NCBI GenBank assembly: GCA_028284885.1
Contig: JANQQW010000039.1
Location: 1 to 43,426 of the forward strand
Direction: 5' to 3'
Origin: Planctomycetaceae bacterium
Lineage (GTDB): Bacteria > Planctomycetota > Planctomycetia > Planctomycetales > Planctomycetaceae
Length of the DNA: 43,426 nucleotides
Translations under genes and position numbers: made by a program
The notes under the pieces: generated by a model
Database searches by the model: none
What the model saw: the letters and a program-made list of their open reading frames with translations, nothing else
What the model was told of the DNA's origin: nothing
In this document: in pieces, positions 35,294-43,426 of the stretch
Layout of the letters: each line of letters starts with the position of its first letter
How positions within the stretch are numbered: the stretch's first letter is position 1

Positions 35294-36991
35294 TCAGCCG
35301 ACCGAAGCGACCGGCAACGTGCAGTGGAACGTGCAGCCCTCGCCCGGTTCCGACTCGACCCAGATCCGACCGTCGTGCAGTTCGACGATCGTCCTGCAGA
35401 TCGACAGGCCGAGCCCGAGGCCCGACTGCTTGCTGGTGACGAAGCGGTCGAAGATCGTCTCGTGCTGGTGCTTCGGGAGCCCCGGGCCGTTGTCGGCCAC
35501 ACTGATGCGAACGAATCCGGGTTGCTCGTCGAGGCTCGTGCGGAGACGGATCACGCGGTCGTCCTCGGGCCGGGACTCCAACGCCTGCGACGCGTTGACG
35601 AGCAGGTTCAGGACGACCTGGGCCACGGGAAGCCGGTCGGCGAGGACGTCCGGGAGGTCCTCGGCGAACTCCTCCTCCAGGCGGGCGGACCGTTCGAGAA
35701 GCGCCACGCGGGCGAGGCGGACGGCGAGAGCACAGAGGTCGTTCGCCGGGAGGGGCTCGCGTTGGAAACGACGGGTGCGGGTGAAGTCGAGCATGTGCCG
35801 CACGATGTCGGCCGCGTGCAACGCCGAGTCGCGAATCTCGCCGAAGATGCGACGCAGGTCGTCGTCGGTCAGGATGCCCCGGTCGAGCCGGAGCAGACAG
35901 CCGCCGGCGTAGTTGGAGATGGCGGTCAGTGGCTGGTGCAGGTCGTGGGCGACGCCCGTCATCAACTCGCCGGTCGTCATGATCCGCTCGTAGACGTCGA
36001 CTTTGTGCTCGACCGTCTGCAGGTCGTGCTCGGCCTGCTCACGCTGCGCGATCTCGCTGAGCAGTCGCTCGTTGGAGGCACGCAGTTCGGCCGTTCGCTC
36101 CTGAACGCGGAGTTCCACGTCCAGCCACGCCTGCCGGAGCAACTCCTCGGACTGCTTCTCCGCGGTCACGTCGAACGCGACGCAGGTGAACAGCAAGGTC
36201 TCGTCCCCGCCGAGGTGACAGGCGGCGTTGCAGCGAAGCCACCGATCCTCGTCCCCATTCTGCAGACGGAAGTCGACGCTGAACCCGTCGGCGTTCGCGG
36301 CGGCCTGCCGGACGGACTCGAAGAACCGCGGCTTGTCCTCGGCGTGGATCCGGTCGAACAGCAGCCAGGCGTCGTCGCGGACCGCCTTGCGACCGTCACC
36401 CACGAACCAGTCGGGGGAGTTGCTGACGTACGGGATCGTGAAGGAGTGTGCGTCGTGCGTCGTGCGGACCTGGAAGACGAGCCCCGGGACGCTGCTGGTG
36501 ATCTCGCCGAGCCGCCGATGAGCGTCCTCGAGACTCGACATGGTCGCCTGCTGTTCGGTGACGTCGCGGTAGATGGCGAGGAATCCGTGAATCGGCTCGA
36601 CGTCCAACAGGTTCACGGCCCGAGACTCGAGAGTCCGGTAGCTGCCGTTCGCGTGGAGGAATCGGATCATGGCGGACCGCCACTCGCCGGGGGCCTCGAC
36701 GTGGTCCGCGAACAGTGCCGCAATCTCTTCCCGTTCGTCCGGGTGGATGTAGTCGAGGAAGCTCTCGCCGCGGACTTCGCCCTTGGGGCGACCGGTGATG
36801 GCCGCCACGTTGGGCGACTCGTAGATCACGGCTCCCTCCTCGTCGACGACGCTCACGCCGTCGTTGAGGTTCTCGATGATCGTCGCGAAGAACCGTGTCC
36901 GTTCAGCATCGGTCAACGCCTGCTCGAGATCCTTGACCCTGGCGCGGAGGCGCTCGTTCTCGACAGCGAGAGCTTCTGCTGTGGGGGACAT
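35294..36991 (-). CDS. PAS-domain sensor histidine kinase
   Basis: A 565-residue cytoplasmic kinase without membrane segments. An N-terminal coiled coil (5-32) leads into PAS domain 1 (about 33-145: VSVVDEEGAVIYESPNVAAI, ending YRDVTEQQ). PAS domain 2 (about 165-280) ends in CVAFDVTAEKQSEE. A long coiled coil (280-335) precedes the HisKA box with His349 (GVAHDLHQPLTAISNYAGG). The ATPase domain has N (NLLVNASQAL), G1 (DNGPGLP), F (IFDRFVTSKQ) and G2 (GLGLGLSICRTIV) boxes. No receiver domain and no adjacent response regulator are present, so it is an orphan kinase. The arrangement resembles FixL-like soluble sensors, but no heme-binding His is obvious. The ATG at 36991 is the first after a gap; upstream frame is not coding. 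Confidence 0.92.
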   Translation of the reverse strand: MSPTAEALAVENERLRARVKDLEQALTDAERTRFFATIIENLNDGVSVVDEEGAVIYESPNVAAITGRPKGEVRGESFLDYIHPDEREEIAALFADHVEAPGEWRSAMIRFLHANGSYRTLESRAVNLLDVEPIHGFLAIYRDVTEQQATMSSLEDAHRRLGEITSSVPGLVFQVRTTHDAHSFTIPYVSNSPDWFVGDGRKAVRDDAWLLFDRIHAEDKPRFFESVRQAAANADGFSVDFRLQNGDEDRWLRCNAACHLGGDETLLFTCVAFDVTAEKQSEELLRQAWLDVELRVQERTAELRASNERLLSEIAQREQAEHDLQTVEHKVDVYERIMTTGELMTGVAHDLHQPLTAISNYAGGCLLRLDRGILTDDDLRRIFGEIRDSALHAADIVRHMLDFTRTRRFQREPLPANDLCALAVRLARVALLERSARLEEEFAEDLPDVLADRLPVAQVVLNLLVNASQALESRPEDDRVIRLRTSLDEQPGFVRISVADNGPGLPKHQHETIFDRFVTSKQSGLGLGLSICRTIVELHDGRIWVESEPGEGCTFHCTLPVASVG

Positions 36992-37068
36992 GCTTACGCG
37001 TTTCCAGCTATGGGCAGCGGGGCAGGGGTTGGCTGAATCCCCGTGCCGGCGTTGGCAGGGCCACTGGA

Positions 37069-37101
37069 TCGTCGTCGGGATACCGAGAATACCCGACACG
37101 A
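37069..37101. other. Hairpin upstream of the histidine kinase
   Basis: GTCGGG (37074-37079) pairs with CCCGAC (37092-37097). The stem extends by four more pairs (37069-37072 with 37098-37101) across a one-base bulge. It lies between the small membrane gene's stop and the kinase start, on the shared transcript path. It may terminate the upstream operon or structure the kinase leader. No T-tract. Confidence 0.35.
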
Positions 37102-37176
37102 CGGGCGAGCGTCTCGACGAAGTGGGAAGAAACCCTGAATTCCACGGTCGGCCCGAAGTCACCGGGTGACGTCGAT

Positions 37177-37383
37177 TCAGAGTCCGAACGACAGCACGAA
37201 CAGCAGGCTGAACGCCGCCCCCATCCCCAGAAGGATGGTGATGAACAGCCTCGCGGCGCTGCGGAGAATCCGCTCTGGATCCTCGTAGCGGCTCGCGCGG
37301 TAGACGAGGCTGATGACGAGCGCCAGCGGCACGAGGTGCCAGTTCACGTTCACCTGGATCGCGAGCAGGGGCCACAGAATCAC
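37177..37383 (-). CDS. Small two-helix membrane protein
   Basis: A 68-residue protein with two predicted helices (about residues 2-27 and 45-67) separated by a charged YRASRYEDPERILRS loop. Its GTG start overlaps the stop of the upstream gene by four bases (GTGA), so it is translated together with that gene. I do not recognise a family; it probably forms a complex with the DUF6677-like partner. Confidence 0.7.
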   Translation of the reverse strand: MILWPLLAIQVNVNWHLVPLALVISLVYRASRYEDPERILRSAARLFITILLGMGAAFSLLFVLSFGL

Positions 37384-38306
37384 GGGGCTGCCTCCGTCTT
37401 CTCCTTGGCCTTCTTCGCCGAGGACGGCTCGTCGGCCTTCTTCGCCTCGTCCTCCGCGTCCTCCTCTTCGTCGCTGCCGTCCCCGATGCCGTAGGCCGGC
37501 CCGGCGATGCAGTCCCAGATCGCCAAGACGTTCAGGAATCCGGCGACCCAGGTGTAGACGAGGGCGAGTTCCAGCCGCTTGCCCAACCGTTGGTGCAGCA
37601 ACTGCTCCTCGGCCGGATCGAGCGGCACCTGGTACCAGTTCAGGAAGCTACGCGGAACCACGCCGAGGATCTGGCCGACGATCTCGCCGTCGCCGTCGAC
37701 GACGTCACACGCCAGTTGACGTTCGCTCGACCCGTAGATGGCCGGGCGGATCTTCACTCGGCCTCCGAGCGTGACCTCCGGTGGGCCGTCGCCCGGGTCG
37801 TCGAACCGGAGCGAACCCTCGACTCGGGGACCGCCGAGGTCGTCCAAGGTCGGTTCGAGTCGCAGTCGCCCGGTCACCGCCCGGAACTCCTGCTGGTCCG
37901 ACTCGTCCACGACCACCATCTCGCCACGGAACGGGGCGTCGATCGAGGATTCCAAGGTCTCGACGAACCCGCGTCCGTCCTCGAGCCGTTCGAAGTCGAT
38001 CGCCTCCAACTGACCGGTGTACCGACGCGACTGGACGAGGGCCGTGAGCGCGGGGAGTCCCGTTGCCATCTGGGCGAGGTAGCCCGGCCGAGAGCGTCCC
38101 TGTGCCGGGGCCTGCACGGCCTTCCACTCGGCGAGCAACGTTCCGTAGAAGAAGGTGCCGAGGATGCAGACCGCGTAGAGGGCGGCCTTGAACCGCCGCC
38201 CTTGGTAGAGGTGCCCGGCTCCGGGGATGAGGTAGGCGAGAATGCCGCTGATCCACGGATCCGCCGTCTTCCACGGACGCGTCTCGTCGTCCTTCTCGCG
38301 CGCCAT
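37380..38306 (-). CDS. DUF6677-like planctomycete membrane protein
   Basis: A 308-residue protein. The N-terminus has two helices with the block ILAYLIPGAGHLYQGRRFKA (about 22-41) and ALYAVCILGTFFYGTLLAEW. A soluble beta-rich middle (about 95-245) contains LACDVVDGDGEIVGQILG. A final helix (about 247-272) is followed by an acidic then Lys/Ala-rich tail. The PGAGHLYQGR block is typical of planctomycete DUF6677 proteins as I remember them; function is unknown. It is the first gene of a two-gene operon with the small protein at 37177. A CTAGAATC hexamer lies 80 bases upstream. Confidence 0.72.
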   Translation of the reverse strand: MAREKDDETRPWKTADPWISGILAYLIPGAGHLYQGRRFKAALYAVCILGTFFYGTLLAEWKAVQAPAQGRSRPGYLAQMATGLPALTALVQSRRYTGQLEAIDFERLEDGRGFVETLESSIDAPFRGEMVVVDESDQQEFRAVTGRLRLEPTLDDLGGPRVEGSLRFDDPGDGPPEVTLGGRVKIRPAIYGSSERQLACDVVDGDGEIVGQILGVVPRSFLNWYQVPLDPAEEQLLHQRLGKRLELALVYTWVAGFLNVLAIWDCIAGPAYGIGDGSDEEEDAEDEAKKADEPSSAKKAKEKTEAAP

Positions 38307-38385
38307 CGTTCGCCCCGCATGAACACGCCTCTGCGGCCGTTCGCAGCGGACCGAGGCGACGGTGGAAGTTCGGTGAAAACGCCGA

Positions 38386-38391
38386 TTCTAG
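38386..38391 (-). promoter_or_regulatory. -10 candidate TAGAAT (CCTAGAATC)
   Basis: CCTAGAATC lies 80 bases before the start at 38306, implying a leader of about 70 bases. No good -35. The remainder of this 151-base gap shows nothing else. Confidence 0.4.
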
Positions 38392-38457
38392 GACACCCCC
38401 CGGAGCGAGGCCACCCCGAACGACCACCCACGAACCGGCTGCAGTCCTGCCGTGAAC

Positions 38458-40263
38458 TCAGTCCGAGACCCGGCGAATCTGCACGCCGGCGAGCGTGGTG
38501 TCCTCCCACTTCGTCTTGTCGCCCTTGCGGACCGTCGTCTGCACGGTCAACGTCAGCCGGCCCGCCTCGCTGGCCGGCACACCGGACAGCAGCACGACGT
38601 TGCCGGGACAGTCGCCCGTTCCGTTCTCGGCGGCGACCTCGAACCCCTCGAAGCGACCGTCGGCCGGCACGTCCACGAGGGCGGACGCCACCACGTCGGC
38701 GTCGCGGACCTTGCCGTTCGTCCCGAGTCGCAGCACGTTCACGCGGACACGACGCCTCTCGGGGGACGGGTCGGTCTTCTTCCGGGGTGGCCCCTGAAGC
38801 AGGTAGACGGCAAGGTCGTACCGCTCGCCCGGCTGCAGCCCGCTCAACACGTGGGTCGAATTCTTGCACCAACTCGCCATCAGCGCGTCGTCCCCGCCGC
38901 GAAGCTCGCGGAAGTAGGGGGACATGTACCACACGCCCGTGCGAAAGCTCACGGAGGAGACGCGGCCGTCACGATCGACGAGGTTGGGGACCAGTCCGGC
39001 CGACGCCGGATTCCAGTACGGTTGCCGCCAGCCGCCCGACTCGACCCCCGCCTCGGTCGTCGGCTCCGTCACGGCTTCGGGAAACCGCCCCACGCAGTTG
39101 ACGGCGATCTGCTCCCAGTCCGCTCGCGTTCCCGGGCCGGGCTCCAGCTTCGGAATCGCGGTGCCGTCGGGCGTGCCGTCGGCGGCCGGCTCGATCGGGA
39201 CGAAGGCGAAGGCGGGCACGTGGCCCGCCTCGTCCCGGAGCCCGCCGAACTCGATCCCCCAGCGTCGCCACGGACCGTACTGGGCGTTCCGCTCGGCCGC
39301 GTGTGACAGCGTTGTCCCGGTCGGCAGCGGTCGTTCGAATCGCAGCAGCAGACGGTCGGGCGACAGCACGGCCCCGGCCACCGGATACAGAACGACCTCC
39401 GGCTCCACGGACTTCCGGGACTCGGCATCAACCTGTTCCAAGGCCGACGTCCAGTCCACGCCCACCTCCGCGGCGAACCCGGCGAGCCCCCCCTTGGCCA
39501 ACTTCAGGGCTCCGTGCACGTCGTCGAACTCGACGACGACGTGGGTCCGCTTCTCGTCGGCGAACCGGACGGCCCGCAGCCGGGGCCCCCAGTGAGCGTC
39601 CGCGTTGCCGTACGCCAGCCGGTCGGCTGCGACGGCGACCCGAGCGGAGACGAGTTCCGCGCCGGCCTTGCTCAGGTGGACGGTGTAGTCGCCGATCTCC
39701 GCGTCGATCGCCGTGACGAGCGCCACGTGCGGGTCGGCGGCGGCCACGCGACGTTGGAACTCGCGAATCACGCCGACGGCCCGTTCGCTTCCGTCGTACG
39801 CGGTCGCCGCTCCGATCTGCACGACGACCACGGGCAGCCGAGGTTCACCGGTCGCTTGTCGCACGCGGGCGATCAGCGTCTTCAACTTCTCGCCGTAGCG
39901 GTGCGGCTCCTGTTTGACGTTCGACTCCCCCTGGTACCAGACGAAGCCACGGAACCGTCCGCCGTTCTCCTTCGCCTCGGCGACGGCCTCGACGAGCCGG
40001 GTCCACAACGCGTGGTCGCGGTGCTCCGGGTCGAGCCACGCCTCGATCGGCTTCCCCGGGGCCGCGACGTAAACCGGTTCGTACTCGTGTCCCCGCGCGG
40101 CGACGACTCGCCCGACCGCCTCGCGGACCGGGCCGCCGATCCTCTGCATGTTCGACTGGCCGGAGAAGAGCCAGACGTCGGGAGCGTCTTCGGCCGGGGT
40201 TGCGGCGACGGTCGTCAGCGCGAGAACGCCGGCGAGCAGTGAGCTGACGAAGGGTTTCGGCAT
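38458..40263 (-). CDS. Secreted sialate O-acetylesterase-like protein (SASA domain)
   Basis: A 601-residue secreted esterase-like protein. A signal peptide (residues 1-24) precedes a SASA/SGNH domain: WLFSGQSNMQRIGGP with the nucleophile Ser37, then FVWYQGESNVKQEPHRYGEK, and VHLSKAGAELVSARVAVA, which likely supplies the catalytic His. The C-terminal part (about 300-600) is beta-rich with WYMSPYFRELRGGDDALMAS and VAVYLLQGPP-like segments, and may bind carbohydrate. Family members remove O-acetyl groups from sialic acid or plant polysaccharides; the substrate here is open. It is divergent from the sulfatase gene with 99 bases between them, so the two may be co-regulated for polysaccharide breakdown. 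Confidence 0.87.
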   Translation of the reverse strand: MPKPFVSSLLAGVLALTTVAATPAEDAPDVWLFSGQSNMQRIGGPVREAVGRVVAARGHEYEPVYVAAPGKPIEAWLDPEHRDHALWTRLVEAVAEAKENGGRFRGFVWYQGESNVKQEPHRYGEKLKTLIARVRQATGEPRLPVVVVQIGAATAYDGSERAVGVIREFQRRVAAADPHVALVTAIDAEIGDYTVHLSKAGAELVSARVAVAADRLAYGNADAHWGPRLRAVRFADEKRTHVVVEFDDVHGALKLAKGGLAGFAAEVGVDWTSALEQVDAESRKSVEPEVVLYPVAGAVLSPDRLLLRFERPLPTGTTLSHAAERNAQYGPWRRWGIEFGGLRDEAGHVPAFAFVPIEPAADGTPDGTAIPKLEPGPGTRADWEQIAVNCVGRFPEAVTEPTTEAGVESGGWRQPYWNPASAGLVPNLVDRDGRVSSVSFRTGVWYMSPYFRELRGGDDALMASWCKNSTHVLSGLQPGERYDLAVYLLQGPPRKKTDPSPERRRVRVNVLRLGTNGKVRDADVVASALVDVPADGRFEGFEVAAENGTGDCPGNVVLLSGVPASEAGRLTLTVQTTVRKGDKTKWEDTTLAGVQIRRVSD

Positions 40264-40291
40264 GGTGGTCGGTCACGCGCGGGTGGAGAGT

Positions 40292-40328
40292 CCAATGGGA
40301 TTGGCAAGCCGCCCCGTTCGGTTACGCT
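40292..40328 (+). promoter_or_regulatory. Palindrome CCAAT-GGG-ATTGG with a weak promoter
   Basis: A perfect 5-bp inverted repeat at 40292-40304 overlaps TTGGCA (40301-40306), which is followed after 16 bases by TACGCT (40323-40328). It lies between the divergent esterase and sulfatase genes and could be a shared operator. Confidence 0.35.
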
Positions 40329-40362
40329 GCATCGACGATCGCCCCTTCGAGACCTCGCCCGC

Positions 40363-41781
40363 ATGCCCGACCGCCCGAACGTCCTCTGGTACGTGACCGA
40401 CCAACAACGCTTCGACACGATCGGGGCGCTCGGCAACGACCTCGTCCGCACGCCGACGATCGACGAGTTGGTCCACTCGGGGACCGCGTTCACGCACGCC
40501 TACTGCCAGAGCCCCATCTGCACGCCGAGCCGGGCCAGCTTCATGACGGGGATGTACCCGTCGCGGGTGCACAACTGCCGGAACGGCAACGCCGACTGGC
40601 CGAACCATCCGCCGTTGATCTCGAAGTCGATCGCCGACGCCGGCTACGACTGCGGGCTCGTCGGCAAGTTCCACCTGCAGTCGTCCGGGCGTCGCACGGA
40701 ACCGCGGCTCGACGACGGCTACCGGTTCTGGAAGTTCAGCCACGCTCCGCGGGACGACTGGCCCACCGGCCACGACTACGCCGACTGGGTCCGCGCCCGC
40801 GGCGGCGACCTCGACGCCCTCCGCGCCCACCCGGACCGCGTGCCGACCGAGTTCCACCAGGTGACCTGGGCGACCGACCGCAGCATCGAGTTCGTCGATG
40901 CGGACCGCCCGGCCGACCAGCCCTGGTTCCTGACGGTCAACGTCTACGACCCGCACCCGCCGTTCGTCCCGCCGAAGGCGTACGCGGACCGCTTCGACCC
41001 CGCCGACATGCCGGGCCCGCACTTCCGGGAGAGCGACCTCGCGACGCAGCAGTCGCTGGCCGCCGTCGACTTCCAGACGCTCGCCAAGCACCCGGACGAG
41101 TTCGACGGCCGCCGCGTGCAGGCGCTGTACTACGCGATGATCGAGCAGCTCGACGACCAGCTCGCCCGGCTGCTCCGGCATCTCGACGAGACCGGCCAGC
41201 GGGAGAACACGGTCGTCGTCTTCACCAGCGACCACGGCGAGTCGCTGGGCGACCACGGCCTGCTCTACAAGGGCTGCCGCTTCTACGAGGGGCTCGTCCG
41301 CGTCCCGTTGATCTTCAGCGGGCCGGGGGTGCAACCGGGGAAGCGGAGCGACGCGCTCGTCGAGTTGACGGACCTCTCCTCGACGCTTCTGGAGACGTGC
41401 GGCGTCGAACCGCACGCGGGGGTGCAGGGGTCGAGCCTGCTGCCGATCCTCGGCGGGGACGCCTCGCCCGACGAGCACCGCGACTTCGTCCGCAGCGAGT
41501 ACTTCGACGCGCTCGACGCCCACTTCTGCGAGACGGCCGGCGACGGCGAGGGAGACCACACGTTCGCGACGATGTACCGCGACCGCCGCTGGAAGGTCGT
41601 CGTCTACCACGGCCACGGCCTCGGCGAACTGTACGACCTGGAAGCCGACCCGCACGAGTTCGTCAACCTGTGGGACGACCCCGCGCACGCGGACACCCGC
41701 GCTCGACTGGTGCACGCGAGTTTCGACGCCTCGATGATCGCCGGCATCGACGTCGGCTCCGAGCGAATCGCCCCGATGTGA
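40363..41781 (+). CDS. Sulfatase (type I, formylglycine-dependent)
   Basis: A 472-residue sulfatase. The core CTPSR at residues 53-57 (in SPICTPSRASFMTGMYPSR) is the site where Cys53 is converted to formylglycine. Metal residues are seen in YVTDQQRFDTIG (Asp13) and VVFTSDHGESLGDHG, with the catalytic GLVGKFHLQ block between them. The protein ends in a normal short C-terminal domain (WKVVVYHGHGLGELYDLEAD). No signal peptide is present at the ATG (MPDRPNVLWY), so it seems cytoplasmic, unlike most planctomycete sulfatases; a different start would not add one. The substrate cannot be told from the sequence. It is divergent from the esterase at 38458. Confidence 0.93.
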   Translation: MPDRPNVLWYVTDQQRFDTIGALGNDLVRTPTIDELVHSGTAFTHAYCQSPICTPSRASFMTGMYPSRVHNCRNGNADWPNHPPLISKSIADAGYDCGLVGKFHLQSSGRRTEPRLDDGYRFWKFSHAPRDDWPTGHDYADWVRARGGDLDALRAHPDRVPTEFHQVTWATDRSIEFVDADRPADQPWFLTVNVYDPHPPFVPPKAYADRFDPADMPGPHFRESDLATQQSLAAVDFQTLAKHPDEFDGRRVQALYYAMIEQLDDQLARLLRHLDETGQRENTVVVFTSDHGESLGDHGLLYKGCRFYEGLVRVPLIFSGPGVQPGKRSDALVELTDLSSTLLETCGVEPHAGVQGSSLLPILGGDASPDEHRDFVRSEYFDALDAHFCETAGDGEGDHTFATMYRDRRWKVVVYHGHGLGELYDLEADPHEFVNLWDDPAHADTRARLVHASFDASMIAGIDVGSERIAPM

Positions 41782-41825
41782 GCGACGCCACTCGACGAGC
41801 GCTCCGCTTCGCCCGCGGCATCGCC

Positions 41826-41831
41826 TAGAGT
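41826..41831 (+). promoter_or_regulatory. -10 candidate TAGAGT (CCTAGAGTG)
   Basis: CCTAGAGTG lies 42 bases before the proposed GTG start of the BatA-like gene and 45 bases after the sulfatase stop. No -35 seen. Confidence 0.35.
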
Positions 41832-41872
41832 GGAGGCGAACGTTCGTCCCGACCTCGCACCACCACGCCGCC

Positions 41873-43426
41873 GTGACCTTCGGAAGTACCTGGATGCTGT
41901 GGGGCGTGGCGCTCGGGGCGATCCCGGTCGTGATCCACCTGCTGCACCGGCGGCGGCACCGGGAGGTCCGCTGGGCGGCCATGCGGTTCCTGCTGGACGC
42001 GACGCGGAAGAACTCCCGCCGCATCCGGCTCGAGCACCTGCTGCTGCTGATCGTCCGGACGTTGGTCCTCGTGCTGCTGGCGGTCGCGTTGGCTCGCCCG
42101 TTCGTCGCGAGCGTCGGCGGCGGAGCGGGCGGGCGGGCCGTACACCGCGTGATCGTGCTCGACGCGACGTATTCGATGCTCGTCGCCGAGGAAGGGGGCG
42201 AGACCCGGTTCGAACGGGCACGCGAGGTCGCTCGGGACGTGCTGCGGTCGTCCCGCCCGGGCGACGTGGTGAACCTCGTGGTGCACCGGGCGTCGGGACC
42301 GCGGACGCTCGTGCGGGAGCCGTCCGCGCGCATCGACGACGTCCTCGGTGAGTTGGACCGCGTCGAGCCGACGCACGAGGCAGGCGACCTGGCCGCGACG
42401 CTGCAGGTTGCGTCCGCGCTGCTCGCGGAGGTCGAGGACGGCCGGGTCGGGCAACTCGTCGTCGTCAGCGACCTGCAACGCCACGACTGGAACCCCGAGG
42501 ACGAGACCGCGCGCGACGAGCTGACGGCCCTCCTCGCCGACTGCGGGCGGGACGCGGTCGTCACGCTCGTGGACGTGGCGGAGTCCTCGCCCGGCAATCG
42601 GGCCGTGGAACTCGTCCGCACGGACGCCGAACTGGTGACGGTCGGCGAGTCGTTCTCGGTCGCGGCGACGCTGCGCAACCACGGCGGCGAGCCGTTGCCG
42701 GGGCAGACGGTCGAACTGCTCGTCGACGGACGTCTCGTCGCCCGCAAGTCGGTCGATCTCCCGGCCACGACCAGCACGACGATCGACTTCGCCGTGGACG
42801 TCGGCTCGGCCGGAGAGCACACCGTGACCGTCTCGCTCGGCGAGCCGGACGCACTTCCGCTCGACGACCGCCGGTCGACGGTCGTGCGTGTTCGCGACGA
42901 GATCGACGTCCTGCTGGTCGACGGCTCGCCGTCTCCTCGTTTCGCCGAGCGAGCCACCGGGTTCCTCGAGGTCGCCCTCTCGCCGGACCGCCGCAGCGAA
43001 CCGTGGCGGGGGCTGCTGCGACCACGCGTCGTGCGGGAGAGCGAACTGCCCGACGTCGACCTGAACGTCTACGAGTGCGTGTTCCTCTGCAACGTCGGCC
43101 TGCTGACCGAACGGGAGACGGAACTGCTGCGGCGGTACGTGCGGGCCGGCGGCGGCCTCGTCGTCGCGCTCGGAGACCGGGTCCGGCTCGACGAGTACGA
43201 CCGGCTGCTGTTCGCGACCGACTTCACCTTCGAGGACGTCGGGCTCGAGGTCGAACGGCAGCGGGGAGCCGTCGTGGTGAAGTCCGTCGTCCCCGGCGGC
43301 CCCGCGAGGATCGTCCACCCTTCACGCAGGCCGCTCGTCCGCGCGGGGCCGCCGGGGGCGACGGACTTCACCACGACGGCTCCCCGCTGCCGTTCGACCT
43401 CGAGCCCGACGTCCTCCGAGGTGAAG
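41873..43426 (+). CDS. BatA-like membrane protein with VWA-type domain, 3' end not in window
   Basis: An open frame that runs off the right edge. The N-terminus VTFGSTWMLWGVALGAIPVV followed by IHLLHRRRHREVRWAAMRFL is the double-transmembrane BatA signature, with a second helix at about 57-76. A von Willebrand A-like domain follows (HRVIVLDATYSMLVAE, with DxS-like metal residues partly changed to DATYS). Next come a CARDB-like beta domain (about 245-325) and a Rossmann-like glutamine-amidotransferase-like segment (IDVLLVDGSPSP, then VRAGGGLVVALGDRV). The GTG at 41873 is the best start; an ATG seven codons later is the alternative. Because of the foldback at 43222-43426, residues after about position 447 are probably not native. 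In planctomycetes such genes sit in MoxR/Bat clusters, which may continue to the right. Confidence 0.82.
   Translation, partial: MTFGSTWMLWGVALGAIPVVIHLLHRRRHREVRWAAMRFLLDATRKNSRRIRLEHLLLLIVRTLVLVLLAVALARPFVASVGGGAGGRAVHRVIVLDATYSMLVAEEGGETRFERAREVARDVLRSSRPGDVVNLVVHRASGPRTLVREPSARIDDVLGELDRVEPTHEAGDLAATLQVASALLAEVEDGRVGQLVVVSDLQRHDWNPEDETARDELTALLADCGRDAVVTLVDVAESSPGNRAVELVRTDAELVTVGESFSVAATLRNHGGEPLPGQTVELLVDGRLVARKSVDLPATTSTTIDFAVDVGSAGEHTVTVSLGEPDALPLDDRRSTVVRVRDEIDVLLVDGSPSPRFAERATGFLEVALSPDRRSEPWRGLLRPRVVRESELPDVDLNVYECVFLCNVGLLTERETELLRRYVRAGGGLVVALGDRVRLDEYDRLLFATDFTFEDVGLEVERQRGAVVVKSVVPGGPARIVHPSRRPLVRAGPPGATDFTTTAPRCRSTSSPTSSEVK
43222..43426. repeat. Foldback: 85-bp inverted arms at the window end
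   Basis: Bases 43222-43306 and 43342-43426 are reverse complements at 82 of 85 positions, with a 35-base loop. The right arm is cut by the window edge, so the repeat may be longer. It breaks the BatA-like reading frame. Confidence 0.9.
43300..43426 (-). other. PDZ-like coding fragment in the foldback
   Basis: Read on the minus strand from the edge, the right arm and loop encode EDVGLEVERQRGAVVVKSVA then PGGPARTSGLREGWTILAGP, a convincing half PDZ domain. The same residues up to PGGPA also appear on the plus strand of the left arm. It may belong to a different gene beyond the window or to the artefact. Confidence 0.45.

Overview
This is a high-GC bacterial window that looks like a chromosome segment of a planctomycete. 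The evidence is the gene mix: a PSCyt1/DUF1549/DUF1553 cytochrome protein next to a DUF1501 Tat-secreted protein, a sulfatase beside a sialate-O-acetylesterase-like protein, a BatA-type membrane protein, an orphan formylmethanofuran dehydrogenase subunit C (tetrahydromethanopterin C1 pathway), several planctomycete-type proteins of unknown function, and many starts without a clear Shine-Dalgarno. I see no rRNA, tRNA, CRISPR array, transposase, integrase or phage gene.

Region 1 (110-12194, all minus strand) is the most unusual part. Read in the direction of transcription it holds two large paralogous proteins, each joining two interrupted cyclic-nucleotide-binding domains to a four-cluster ferredoxin. 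They are followed by a membrane cytochrome b with two His-X13-His pairs, a membrane-anchored decaheme cytochrome c, and two paralogous five-heme cytochromes. Together they look like a transmembrane electron conduit whose cytoplasmic iron-sulfur end may be controlled by a cyclic nucleotide or related ligand. I see no catalytic (molybdopterin or flavin) subunit, but the cluster may continue to the left of the window.

Region 2 (12.4-24.7 kb) holds a membrane fusion protein/TolC-type pair without an inner-membrane pump, a DUF805-like/SRPBCC membrane protein, small membrane and secreted proteins, a DUF374 acyltransferase, a 58-residue DUF6435-like protein, fhcC, a secreted planctomycete-type protein, a secreted HEAT-repeat protein, a PEGA lipoprotein and a PP2C phosphatase.

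Region 3 (24.8-30.8 kb) is a three-gene set on the minus strand (DUF1553 cytochrome, DUF1501, BamE-like lipoprotein). It is divergent from an IclR regulator, with a good promoter and a palindrome between them. The gaps carry repeat elements: paired GGTGGGC palindromes, an HRDTEV-type repeat, and a 155-bp element with perfect 32-bp inverted arms.

Region 4 (30.8-43.4 kb) holds coaD, a GH13 sucrose/glucosylglycerate phosphorylase-like enzyme, a Ser/Thr kinase whose 3' end overlaps a convergent site-2 protease gene, a PAS histidine kinase, a two-gene membrane operon, the esterase/sulfatase pair and a BatA-like gene running off the right edge. The last 205 bases form a near-perfect foldback (85-bp arms) and may be an assembly or chimera artefact.

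A TAGAAT/TAGACT-type hexamer, mostly in the form CTAGAAT, lies upstream of many genes and is proposed as the local -10 element. No gap between genes exceeds about 260 bases.
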